This document shows positions 24,621 through 32,782 of a stretch of 64,000 nucleotides of DNA, one piece after another. Within the stretch, counting starts at the first letter, position 1. Every line of letters begins with the position of its first letter. A program made the position numbers and the translations under genes. The notes beneath the pieces are model-generated. The model saw nothing but the letters and a program-made list of their open reading frames with translations, was not told the DNA's origin and did no database searches. Source of the stretch: Mycolicibacterium setense (lineage in GTDB: Bacteria > Actinomycetota > Actinomycetes > Mycobacteriales > Mycobacteriaceae); assembly GCF_000805385.1 (NCBI RefSeq), contig NZ_JTJW01000003.1:62001-126000 (forward strand), written 5' to 3'.

Positions 24621-25376
24621 CTACATCACCGAGCCGCCGTTCACGCCGAGGGTCTGACCGGTGATGAACCCGGCCTCCTCGGAGCACAGGAAGCCCACGG
24701 CGGCAGCGATATCCGCACCGGTTCCCAGCCGGCCGAGGGGAATGTTGGCGGCGATGGTCTCATTGGACGGCAGATGGCCTGCCGCCTGCGACTGGTGTTG
24801 CATCGGCGTCTCGATGCCGGACGGCGGGATGTTGTTGACCGTGATGCCGTGCGTGGCATATTCGCGGGCCAGCGATTTGGTCAACGTCAACAGCGCGCCT
24901 TTGGACGCGGCGTAGTGCGCCGCGAACGGTGTGCCGCGCTGGGCGCTCGACGAGGAGATCATCACGATGCGGCCCCAGCCGGCGTCGACCATGTCAGGAA
25001 GGGCGACCTGACAGCACCGGAAGGTGCCGCTCAGGTTCACGTCGATCATCTGGGCCCAGGACTGCTCGGTGATCTCGGCGAATGACGCGTACCCGAACAT
25101 GCCCGCGCTGGTGACCAGGATGCCCACGGCTCCCAGCTCACTGCGGACCTTGCCGAAAGCCTCTTCCACGGCGGCGCGGTCGGTGATGTCGGCGCCGACC
25201 GCGAACGCGGTGACGCCGGCCGACCGCAGATCATCGGTGACACGTTGGGCGGCATCGGCATTCACGTCGAGCACCGCGACCTTGTGGCCACGCCGCCCCA
25301 ATTCGTGGCAGGTCGCTTCCCCCATACCCGACGCCCCGCCGGTCACCACGGCCACCCTGTTCGTCATTTCAGTCAC
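24621..25376 (-). CDS. short-chain dehydrogenase/reductase of the Rieske operon
   Basis: A 251-residue classical SDR: VVTGGASGMGEAT near residues 9-21, catalytic serine in IVMISSSSAQRG, HYAASKGALL (Tyr, Lys), and VNNIPPSGIETPM. It ends with the typical ITGQTLGVNGGSVM. It lies between the reductase (6-base gap) and the Rieske gene (53-base gap), so it probably oxidises the hydroxylated product in the same pathway. Cofactor preference is not assigned. Confidence 0.87.
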   Translation of the reverse strand: MTEMTNRVAVVTGGASGMGEATCHELGRRGHKVAVLDVNADAAQRVTDDLRSAGVTAFAVGADITDRAAVEEAFGKVRSELGAVGILVTSAGMFGYASFAEITEQSWAQMIDVNLSGTFRCCQVALPDMVDAGWGRIVMISSSSAQRGTPFAAHYAASKGALLTLTKSLAREYATHGITVNNIPPSGIETPMQHQSQAAGHLPSNETIAANIPLGRLGTGADIAAAVGFLCSEEAGFITGQTLGVNGGSVM

Positions 25377-25382
25377 CTGTTC

Positions 25383-26456
25383 TCACTCATAGACCACTGT
25401 CACTGTGCGACTGGTGGGGATCGTCTGACACGTCACCACCCACCCATCGGCGACCTCGTCGTCATCGAGGGCGTCGTTGTTGAGCATCCGGGCCGTGCCC
25501 TCGACCACCTGAGCCATACATGTTCCGCACGAACCGGTTTCGCACGACGACGGGGCTTTCAGGCCGGCCAGCCGAGCGGTCTGCAGCAAGGTGTTGCCCG
25601 CGCGGTAGGGCGCGGTGACGGTGCTGCGACCCAATTCGATGGTCACCTCTTCGGTGACCACGGGTTCGGCCGGGTCGAGAGGCGGAATCGCCGCGACAGT
25701 GAAGCGCTCGAGATGGATCTGCTGCTTGGGGATCCCGGCATCGAGCAGGACGCGCTCGACGGTGTCCATGAACGGGGCCGGACCGCAGACGTAATAGTCG
25801 GTATCCGCGTGGTCGTGTCCCGGCTCCGCACTGCCGATGAAGTCGGCGATGTGTCGTGGTGAGACGACGCCGTCGAGGTCGTCGAGATGGTGATGCACCT
25901 CGAGGCGCTCACCGTGGGAGTCGGTGAGGCCCGCCAGCGCATCCCGGAAGATCACCGATTCGAGGTTGCGGTTGGCGTAGAACAGGCGGGCGTTGCGGGT
26001 GGTGGCGGCCAGCGCCGAATGCACCAATGAGTACACCGGAGTGATGCCGCTGCCGCCGGCGAAGGTGACGACGTCGCCGGCGGTGGAGGTGAGGACGAAG
26101 CGGCCCTCGGGCGGTGCGACATGCAATTCGTCGCCGGCGCTCAGGGTGTCGTTGATCCAGTTGGAGACCAGGCCGTCTCGATCGCGCTTGACGGTGATCC
26201 GCAGATCTGACTCGACGGCCGGGGAAGAGGACATCGAATAGCACCGGCGATGTTCGGCACCGTCGATCGTCACTCGCAAGGTGACGAATTGTCCGGCCAG
26301 ATAACGGAATTGGTCCTTGCGCGCCTCGGGGACATCGAGGACCAGTGATACGGCGTCAGTGGTCTCGCGGATCACGTGTTTGATGCGCAACGGCGTGAAC
26401 CCGTCGGCGTCGTTCACGTCGGCGGATTGCATGCGGGGTGTCGTCGATGTCTCCAT
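25383..26456 (-). CDS. oxygenase reductase (FAD, NAD(P)H, C-terminal plant-type 2Fe-2S), KshB-like
   Basis: A 357-residue electron-transfer protein. It has an FAD domain (RCYSMSSSP, residues 71-79), a nucleotide domain (FAGGSGITPVYSLV and YVCGPAPFMDTVERVL) and a C-terminal ferredoxin domain with Cys motif CETGSCGTC and a distant TC. It passes electrons from NAD(P)H to a Rieske oxygenase, and is probably partner to one or both Rieske proteins here. The ATG at 26456 is used; ATG 26432 is possible. It is the first gene of the leftward operon, and its promoter contains the shared operator-like repeat. Confidence 0.9.
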   Translation of the reverse strand: METSTTPRMQSADVNDADGFTPLRIKHVIRETTDAVSLVLDVPEARKDQFRYLAGQFVTLRVTIDGAEHRRCYSMSSSPAVESDLRITVKRDRDGLVSNWINDTLSAGDELHVAPPEGRFVLTSTAGDVVTFAGGSGITPVYSLVHSALAATTRNARLFYANRNLESVIFRDALAGLTDSHGERLEVHHHLDDLDGVVSPRHIADFIGSAEPGHDHADTDYYVCGPAPFMDTVERVLLDAGIPKQQIHLERFTVAAIPPLDPAEPVVTEEVTIELGRSTVTAPYRAGNTLLQTARLAGLKAPSSCETGSCGTCMAQVVEGTARMLNNDALDDDEVADGWVVTCQTIPTSRTVTVVYE

Positions 26457-26465
26457 CGCGATCCA

Positions 26466-26488
26466 CAATATCAAGTACTTGTCATTAA
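26466..26488. promoter_or_regulatory. operator-like repeat, copy 1 (shared with 31262-31284)
   Basis: The core on the + strand is TATCAAG-TA-CTTGTCA, an imperfect palindrome. Read on the minus strand, the 23 bases match copy 2 at 19 of 23 positions. It lies 10-32 bases upstream of the reductase start, in the region divergent to the desaturase. A repressor site is the simplest reading; the MarR protein at 27800-28252 is the local candidate. Confidence 0.6.
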
Positions 26489-26668
26489 TCTCAAGTGGTA
26501 GATATCGGGGCGTGGTCGACGCCGGTAGAGGCGCGCGGGCCGTACGTTTCGCCTGGTCGGCTCACCTCGATTACCTATCGTCGAGTCCGAGCCTCTAGGC
26601 TGCGGTTTTGCCCTCGCGGTGGCCCGGATTGCACCGCTCCAACGCTGCACCCACCCGAGGACACCCTG

Positions 26669-27766
26669 ATGGCGATCACCGATGTCTCCACTTACCTGCA
26701 TCTCAGCAGCGCTGACGTCGAAGAGATCGCCTATGAACTCGACGTGATCCGCCGAGACGTCGAGGAGTCGCTCGGCGCGGAGGACGCGGCCTATATCCGG
26801 CGGGTGATCCATTTCCAGCGGGCGCTCGATGTCGCGGCGCGTCTGGTGATCGCCGGCAGCCGGTCGAAGAAGGGTTGGCTGCTGGGCACGTGCGCGCTGG
26901 CGTACGCGAAGTCCATCGAGAACATGGAACTCGGCCACAACATCTCCCACGGCCAGTGGGATTGGATGAACGACCCCGAAATCCACTCCAATACCTGGGA
27001 GTGGGACATGGTCGGGCATTCCGCGCAGTGGCGGTACTCGCACAACTACCGGCACCACGTCTACAACAATGTGCTCGGCATGGACGAGGACATCGGCTAC
27101 CGCCTGCTACGGGTGACTCCCGACCAGCCGTGGCGCGGGTGGTACCTGGCGACGCCGCTGCGCAACCTGGTGTTGGCAGCGATGTTCGAGTGGGGAATTG
27201 CCCTGCACGGGTTGCACTCGGAGCGTCTGCGGTTGGACTCGCCGGACGCTGTTGCGCTGGAGAAGCGGAAGTTCTTCGGCAAGGCGGCCCGCCAGTTGGC
27301 CAAGGATTACGTGTTCTTGCCCGCGCTGAGTCTGCGCCGGTGGCGACGGACCCTGACGGCCAACCTGACCGCGAATGTGCTCCGGAACCTGTGGGTGTAC
27401 GTGAACATCATCTGCGGGCACATTCCCGACGGTGCGGAGACGTTCGACCCGGCGGTGGTCGAGGACGAGACCAAGGGCGAGTGGTATCTGCGGCAGATGC
27501 TCGGGACGGCCAACTTCGAAGTGAGCCCGCTGCTGGCGATCTCGGGTGGCCATCTGTGCTATCAGATCGAGCATCACCTGTTTCCCGATCTGCCGAGCAA
27601 CCGCCTCTCGCAGGTCAGCGTTCGCGTACGGGAACTGTGCGACAAGTACGACCTGCCCTACAACACGGCATCGCTACCGCGCCAGTACTTGCGGACGCAA
27701 CGGATCATCCACGGGTTGGCGTTTCCCGACTGGCTGTCGAGCATCGGCCGGCGACGCCGCGAATAG
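26669..27766 (+). CDS. membrane fatty acid desaturase (DesA3-like)
   Basis: A 365-residue membrane di-iron desaturase. The three histidine boxes are HNISH (90-94), HNYRHH (125-130) and QIEHH (299-303). The QxxHH form of the last box is typical of acyl-CoA/acyl-lipid desaturases. It introduces a double bond into a fatty acyl chain using oxygen and external electrons, possibly from the divergent reductase (in M. tuberculosis DesA3 works with a similar flavin/2Fe-2S reductase, Rv3230c). The ATG at 26669 is preceded by a weak CGAGG. Membrane-bound. Confidence 0.9.
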   Translation: MAITDVSTYLHLSSADVEEIAYELDVIRRDVEESLGAEDAAYIRRVIHFQRALDVAARLVIAGSRSKKGWLLGTCALAYAKSIENMELGHNISHGQWDWMNDPEIHSNTWEWDMVGHSAQWRYSHNYRHHVYNNVLGMDEDIGYRLLRVTPDQPWRGWYLATPLRNLVLAAMFEWGIALHGLHSERLRLDSPDAVALEKRKFFGKAARQLAKDYVFLPALSLRRWRRTLTANLTANVLRNLWVYVNIICGHIPDGAETFDPAVVEDETKGEWYLRQMLGTANFEVSPLLAISGGHLCYQIEHHLFPDLPSNRLSQVSVRVRELCDKYDLPYNTASLPRQYLRTQRIIHGLAFPDWLSSIGRRRRE

Positions 27767-27799
27767 GCCTGGCTGCGCGCTCCGTGGAAGACGGAGAGT

Positions 27800-28252
27800 T
27801 CACGGGTCGATGTGATCGGAATGCGGGGTGTGGCCGGTTCCCTGCTCGATCACCCGGCGCAGGAGAGTCTTCAGTTGCTCCTGCTCGTCGTCGCTGAGCA
27901 CGCCGAACACCCGCTCATGGGCCGCCACCGCGTCGGCCACGACCGCCGAGGCCACCGCGCGGCCTTCATCCGTCAGGAAGACCTGCAGGATGCGCCCGTG
28001 CTGCGGGTCCTGTTTGCGCTCGACCAGGCCACGCTTCTCCAGTGCGGTCAGCGCGATCTGAACGCCTTGCGGGGTGATCAGCAGGCGCCGGGCCAACTCG
28101 GCCCCCGATAGGCCGGGTTGATTGGCCAGCTGACGTAGAACACCGATCTGGGCAGTGGTGACACCATGCTCCTTGACCGACTCGTTCACCTCGGTGAGCG
28201 AGAAATAGAACGCCTGTTTGAGCCACCACAAGGTGTTCTCGTTGAGGTCCAT
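27800..28252 (-). CDS. MarR-family regulator, candidate controller of both Rieske operons
   Basis: A 150-residue MarR protein with winged helix TTAQIGVLRQLANQPGLSGAELARRLLITPQGVQIALTALEKRGLVERKQDP and wing GRILQVFLTDEG. The ATG at 28252 is the first giving a normal MarR N-terminus. It is the last gene of the operon Rieske-small protein-amidohydrolase-MarR. Because the same operator-like sequence occurs at the head of this operon and of the reductase operon, it is the natural candidate to bind both (inference). Confidence 0.87.
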   Translation of the reverse strand: MDLNENTLWWLKQAFYFSLTEVNESVKEHGVTTAQIGVLRQLANQPGLSGAELARRLLITPQGVQIALTALEKRGLVERKQDPQHGRILQVFLTDEGRAVASAVVADAVAAHERVFGVLSDDEQEQLKTLLRRVIEQGTGHTPHSDHIDP

Positions 28253-28286
28253 GATCTCGTCTCCTGCCGTGCCCGTCACCTCGACG

Positions 28287-29573
28287 CTAGCGCACCGTGG
28301 CCTCCGCGTTTTTGTAGATCGCACCGTCCTTCATCACGAACCGCACATCGAGCGTCGTCGCGATGTCCGCGCTGGGATCGCCCGCGACGGCGATGACGTC
28401 AGCCAAATACCCCGGTGCCAGCTGCCCCAGTTCGTCGGCGGCATCGACCAACTCGGAGGCCACCACGGTGGCGGCCTGTATCGCCTGCATCGGTGTCATG
28501 CCGCGTTCGACGAGCGCACACAACTCCTTGGCGTTCTCGCCGTGCGGGACTGCCGGCGCGTCGGTGCCACAGGCGATGCGGACTCCGGCGGCAATGGCCT
28601 TGGGCAGCATGGCTTTCGCCCGGGGGAACACCTCGAGTGCCTTCTTGCGCAACTCAGGTGCGATCCGGTCGATGGCCATCGCGTCGGTCAGATATGTGGT
28701 CGACACCAGGAAGGTGCCGTGGTCGACCATCATCTGAATCGTCTCGTCACTGGCCAGGAATCCGTGTTCGATGCAGTCGATGCCGGCACGGATGCAGGCC
28801 TGGATGGCCGTGTCCCCGACCGCGTGGGCCGCCACTTTGACTCCGGCCCGGTGGGCCTCGTCAGCGATGGCCTCGAACTCGGCATCGGAGTACTGCTGGG
28901 CGCCCGGTGCGGTGCTGTGGGACATCACGCCGCCGGAGGCGGACACCTTGATCAGCTTGGCCCCGTGGCGGATCTGGTAGCGCACACATGCGATGACGTC
29001 CGGCACGCCGTTGGCGATGCCCTCGGCGACCGACAGCGGCATGACGCCCGGCGCCAACCGCTGGAACACCGTGGGATCGAGGTGCCCGCCGTAGGGCGTG
29101 ACGGCGTGGCCGGCCGGATAGATGCGGGGGCCTTCGTGCCAGCCCTGATCGATCGCTCGTTGTAGCGCGACGTCGAGCAGGTAACCGCCGGTCTTGACCA
29201 TCAAGCCCAGGTTGCGGACGGTGGTGAACCCGGCATCCAGTGTGGTGCGGGCGTTGACCGCGCCACGCAGCGTCCGGTACGCCGGATCGTCCTGCACGCC
29301 GTGCATCGGGGTGGGCAGCCCGCCGGGATTGCCCGGCCCGCCGATCAGCAGGTTGAGTTCCATGTCCATCAGCCCGGGCAGCAGGGTGCTGTCACCCAGG
29401 TCGACGACGGTGGCCGAATCCGGCAGTGGCCCTTCCGGATTGATGGCCTTGATGCGGTTGCCCTCGATGACCACGACCGCCGGGGAGCGGACCTGTCCGG
29501 CGGCCACGTCCACCCAGCGGGCCGCGCGCAGAACCGACGTCTGAGTACCGGCGCCGGAATCCGCGTGGGTCAC
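28287..29573 (-). CDS. amidohydrolase (imidazolonepropionase/prolidase-like) with changed HxH motif
   Basis: A 428-residue amidohydrolase-superfamily protein: N-terminal beta sandwich, LLPGLMDMELNLLIGG (65-79), LIKVSASGGV with the usual carboxylated lysine, VKVAAHAVGD and IEHGFL with metal histidines, and ACGTDAPAVPHGENAKEL with the catalytic aspartate. The first metal motif, normally D-x-H-x-H, reads D70-M-E72-L-N74, so both histidines are replaced. Mono-metal chemistry or another activity is possible. The GTG start overlaps the small protein's stop (GTGA). It is expected to act on an amide or cyclic amide of the local pathway. Confidence 0.82.
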   Translation of the reverse strand: MTHADSGAGTQTSVLRAARWVDVAAGQVRSPAVVVIEGNRIKAINPEGPLPDSATVVDLGDSTLLPGLMDMELNLLIGGPGNPGGLPTPMHGVQDDPAYRTLRGAVNARTTLDAGFTTVRNLGLMVKTGGYLLDVALQRAIDQGWHEGPRIYPAGHAVTPYGGHLDPTVFQRLAPGVMPLSVAEGIANGVPDVIACVRYQIRHGAKLIKVSASGGVMSHSTAPGAQQYSDAEFEAIADEAHRAGVKVAAHAVGDTAIQACIRAGIDCIEHGFLASDETIQMMVDHGTFLVSTTYLTDAMAIDRIAPELRKKALEVFPRAKAMLPKAIAAGVRIACGTDAPAVPHGENAKELCALVERGMTPMQAIQAATVVASELVDAADELGQLAPGYLADVIAVAGDPSADIATTLDVRFVMKDGAIYKNAEATVR

Positions 29574-29896
29574 GGGACGGGCTCGACGACGCAGTCCAGG
29601 GACGTCGCACCGGAATCCGGTACCCGTGGCTGCTTCCAGCACTCCACCGGGAACGACACCGTGATCATCGAATACAGCAGGTGCATCAGGTTGAGCACAT
29701 CCTCGGGCAGGTCATCGAGGCTGAACTTGTCGCAGTAGCTCATCGCTTCCTCGGCCCGCGGCGTGATCGCGTCGTAGAAAGCCTGCATCTCCGACATGGT
29801 GCTGGCCAGCCGTTTGGCGTAGCGCTGCGGCTCGCTGGACAGGCACCAGTCCGAAAACTGTTCCAGGTCGGCGAATTCAGCCGGCAGTCTGCTCAT
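29570..29896 (-). CDS. small Rieske-linked protein B (paralogue of 22961-23296)
   Basis: A 108-residue protein alignable over most of its length with small protein A: LASTMSEMQAFYDAITPRAEEA, then YCDKFSLDDLPEDVLNLMHLLYSM. It follows the canonical Rieske gene by four bases and overlaps the amidohydrolase start by four, so translation is tightly coupled to both. The conserved Cys in YCDKF and the repeated gene pairing argue for a subunit or maturation factor specific to this oxygenase group. Family unrecognised. Confidence 0.8.
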   Translation of the reverse strand: MSRLPAEFADLEQFSDWCLSSEPQRYAKRLASTMSEMQAFYDAITPRAEEAMSYCDKFSLDDLPEDVLNLMHLLYSMITVSFPVECWKQPRVPDSGATSLDCVVEPVP

Positions 29897-29900
29897 CGCG

Positions 29901-31166
29901 TCACACTCCTGCGGTCTTGCGCTGGTAGTCCTCGATCCATGCAGCGGTCTCCTTGTGCAGGTGCCGCAGCAGGATCTCCTGATCGCACAGCAGGAACTCG
30001 TCGACCACCCGCGTCTCGATCGAGGTCTGAGTGGCCTCCAGGGTGTTGGCGTCCTGCAGGCCGTATTCCTTGAAGGACACGGCAGCCAACTCCTGTGCCA
30101 CTCGCTCCCGCGGGGTACGGGGCTCCGGAAAATACAACGTGCACTCGAAGGTGTGCGTGTTGAACGAGGTCGGCCAGTAGTGGTAGGTCAGATACCAGCC
30201 TTGGCCCCAGAACAGGATCACGAAGTTGGGGAACAACTGGAACGAGTCCAACCCCCACGGATCGCACTTGGCGGGGTTGAGCCCGGCCGGCATCTCGCCG
30301 ATGTCCTGCTTGTCCCACGGGCCGAAAAGGCCACTCTGGCAGATGTCTTCGATGGGCTTGCGCATCTCGTCGGCCATCTCCCAGGCGCGCACGCCGGACG
30401 TGCTCACCAGCCGGTGCGGCCCTTCGATCCGATAGTGCGGTGCCTCGAAACCTGATTCCGCGGCCGCCTTCGAGTAGGCGGTGGGGGATTGGTTCGCGTG
30501 CAGGATGGGTGCGTGGTAGAACTCCTGGAAGGCGTCCATGTACAGCTTCCAATTCGCCTTCACCTCAGAGCGATAGGTGAACTTGGAGGTCAACTTGTCG
30601 AACGGGTAGCCCTCCAGATTGGTGATCATGGGGCCGAGGAATTCGCGTAGTGGCTGCTCGGGGGTCTTGGCGAAGTTGACGAAGATGAACCCCTCCCACA
30701 CCTCGCAGTGCACGCCCACCAGGGGATAGCGGCTCTTGTCGAGGTCGAAGAACTCGTCTTCCTGCTGGACGAACGTCAGCTGGCCGTCCAGGTCGTAACG
30801 CCAGGCGTGGTACTTGCAGGTGAACTGCCGGCAGACGCCGCTGGTCTCCTCCAACGGCATGTCATCCCACACCAGCTTGTTGCCGCGGTGGCGGCAGACA
30901 TTGTGGAATGCCTTGATCTCCCCGGTCTTTCCGCGCACCACGATGATCGAGGTGTTGGCCGCCTTCATCTCTCTGGTGAAGTAGCTGCCCTTGCGCGGAA
31001 GCTGTTCTACCCGGCCGACATTCAGCCAGGCGCGTTTGAAGATCGCCTTACGCTCCAGTGCGTAGATCTCCGGACTGATCGAGTCTTCATACGACACCGG
31101 CCCGGTACCCAGGTCGGGGTAGTGCTGCGTCCAGCTGCCTTCAGCCGGCTTGGGAAACCGAGCCAT
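29901..31166 (-). CDS. Rieske non-heme iron oxygenase, alpha subunit (canonical ligands)
   Basis: A 421-residue oxygenase with an intact Rieske site: C91-R-H93 and C117-K-Y-H120, with an unusually long 23-residue stretch between the pairs (16-17 is common). The catalytic domain has NWKLYMDAFQEFYHAPILH, giving Glu215, His218 and His223. The Glu in the bridging position resembles CntA/GbcA-type oxygenases rather than naphthalene dioxygenase. It inserts oxygen into a small or alicyclic substrate; the substrate is unknown. First gene of its operon, divergent from an aldehyde dehydrogenase. A duplicate with altered ligands lies at 23293-24567. Confidence 0.92.
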   Translation of the reverse strand: MARFPKPAEGSWTQHYPDLGTGPVSYEDSISPEIYALERKAIFKRAWLNVGRVEQLPRKGSYFTREMKAANTSIIVVRGKTGEIKAFHNVCRHRGNKLVWDDMPLEETSGVCRQFTCKYHAWRYDLDGQLTFVQQEDEFFDLDKSRYPLVGVHCEVWEGFIFVNFAKTPEQPLREFLGPMITNLEGYPFDKLTSKFTYRSEVKANWKLYMDAFQEFYHAPILHANQSPTAYSKAAAESGFEAPHYRIEGPHRLVSTSGVRAWEMADEMRKPIEDICQSGLFGPWDKQDIGEMPAGLNPAKCDPWGLDSFQLFPNFVILFWGQGWYLTYHYWPTSFNTHTFECTLYFPEPRTPRERVAQELAAVSFKEYGLQDANTLEATQTSIETRVVDEFLLCDQEILLRHLHKETAAWIEDYQRKTAGV

Positions 31167-31261
31167 GCCCGCTCCTCTGCGATGTGATTCGACCGACGAT
31201 GCCGACATGGGGCTGCGGACGCCGGCCAGGGCTTCAGGCTTGACGGTAGACCGCGGTTCCA

Positions 31262-31284
31262 TCAATGACAAGTAGTTGATACTC
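31262..31284. promoter_or_regulatory. operator-like repeat, copy 2 (shared with 26466-26488)
   Basis: Contains AATGACAAGTAGTTGATA on the + strand, which matches the minus strand of copy 1 except at one position in that block. It lies 28-50 bases upstream of the aldehyde dehydrogenase start and about 96 bases upstream of the Rieske start, in the divergent promoter. The strong conservation between two separate promoters is the evidence for a common regulator. Confidence 0.6.
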
Positions 31285-31311
31285 TTGGGGCACAGAGGCG
31301 GAAGGATCCGA

Positions 31312-32772
31312 ATGGATCAGCATCTTGGCGAGTATCTCGGAGTCGAGGCGGACTGGTCGCTGGACGGCGATCCCGGCGACACGATCGAGGTCATCTCGCC
31401 GCACACAGAGCAGACCATCGCCCGCGTGGCGGCAGGTCGCCCGGCCGATGTGGACGCCGCGGTGGCGGCCGCCCGCGCGGCTTTCGACCACGGACCGTGG
31501 CCGCGGCTCGACCCGGCGGAGCGGATCGCCGCGGTGCGGCGCCTGGCCGAGCTCTACGCACAGCGACGCGGCGAGATGGCCCGGCTGATCTCGGCCGAGA
31601 TGGGTGCGCCGATCAGTTTCGCCCAACGCGCACAGGTCGGGCTGCCGACCATGATGATGCCGGCGTTCTGCGACCTCGCCGAGTCGTACCCGTGGCAGGA
31701 GAACCGCGCCGGTTTCTTCGGCTCCGACGTCCAGATCCGCAAGGAGCCGGTGGGTGTCGTCGCAGCCGTCGTGCCGTGGAACATGCCGCAGTTCCTGATC
31801 ACCACCAAGCTGGTCCCCGCGCTGTTGGCCGGCTGCGCTGTGGTGCTCAAACCTGCCCCCGAATCTCCCCTGGATGCGCTGTTCCTGGCCGAACTGCTCA
31901 AGGAGGTCGGCCTCCCCGACGGCGTCGTCACCGTGGTGCCGGGGGACGCCGCAGTGGGCGCCCACCTGGTCGGCCACCCCGGCGTCGACAAGGTCTCGTT
32001 CACCGGGTCCAGCGCCGCGGGCCGGGCCGTCGCGGCGGCGGCCGCCGCCAACTTGACCAAGGTGAGCCTCGAGCTCGGCGGCAAGTCGGCGGCCATCGTG
32101 CTCGACGACGCCGATCCCGAAACCGTTGCGGCCGGGGTCCGTTCGGCCAGCCTGTCCAACAGCGGGCAGATCTGCAATGCGCTGACCCGCATCCTGGTTC
32201 CCGTCGCGCGGGAACAGGAGTTCGTCGATGCCCTGGCAGCCAAAATGAGTGCCCTTGTCGTGGGCGACCCCGCCGATCCGGCCACGGAGCTGGGCCCGCT
32301 GGTCTCACGACGGCAGCAACAACGGGTACGTGACTACATCGACCTCGGGCAGCGCGAGGGGGCCCGGCTGATCTGCGGCGGGACCGACCTGCCCGACGGC
32401 GTCGACACCGGCTGGTATGTGCGCCCCACCCTGTTCGCCGGGGCGAACAACACGATGCGCATCGCGCGTGAGGAGATCTTCGGGCCGGTCCTCACAGTGA
32501 TGACCTACGAGGACGAGCGGGACGCCATCGCCATCGCCAACGACTCCGATTACGGGCTGGCCGGCTCGGTGTGGACGGCGGACACCGACCGCGGTGTCAG
32601 CATCGCCGAGCGTGTACAAACGGGCACTTTCGGGGTAAACCAGGGGTACACGATGGATCCGTTCGCACCCTTCGGCGGCGTGAAGGACAGTGGATACGGC
32701 CGGGAACTCGGCCGTGAAGGGCTCGATGGATATCTCGAGACCAAGTCCATCGCCGTCGCGACCGCACGTTGA
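31312..32772 (+). CDS. NAD(P)-dependent aldehyde dehydrogenase
   Basis: A 486-residue classical ALDH: VPWNMPQFLITTKLVPALLAG, FTGSSAAGRAV, catalytic glutamate in LELGGKSAA and catalytic cysteine in SNSGQICNAL, then EEIFGPVLTVM. It oxidises an aldehyde to the acid. The ATG at 31312 has AAGGA (31302-31306) five bases upstream. Divergent from the Rieske operon under the shared operator, and 10 bases ahead of an amidohydrolase, it probably belongs to the same pathway. Confidence 0.92.
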   Translation: MDQHLGEYLGVEADWSLDGDPGDTIEVISPHTEQTIARVAAGRPADVDAAVAAARAAFDHGPWPRLDPAERIAAVRRLAELYAQRRGEMARLISAEMGAPISFAQRAQVGLPTMMMPAFCDLAESYPWQENRAGFFGSDVQIRKEPVGVVAAVVPWNMPQFLITTKLVPALLAGCAVVLKPAPESPLDALFLAELLKEVGLPDGVVTVVPGDAAVGAHLVGHPGVDKVSFTGSSAAGRAVAAAAAANLTKVSLELGGKSAAIVLDDADPETVAAGVRSASLSNSGQICNALTRILVPVAREQEFVDALAAKMSALVVGDPADPATELGPLVSRRQQQRVRDYIDLGQREGARLICGGTDLPDGVDTGWYVRPTLFAGANNTMRIAREEIFGPVLTVMTYEDERDAIAIANDSDYGLAGSVWTADTDRGVSIAERVQTGTFGVNQGYTMDPFAPFGGVKDSGYGRELGREGLDGYLETKSIAVATAR

Positions 32773-32782
32773 GGGGACAGTC

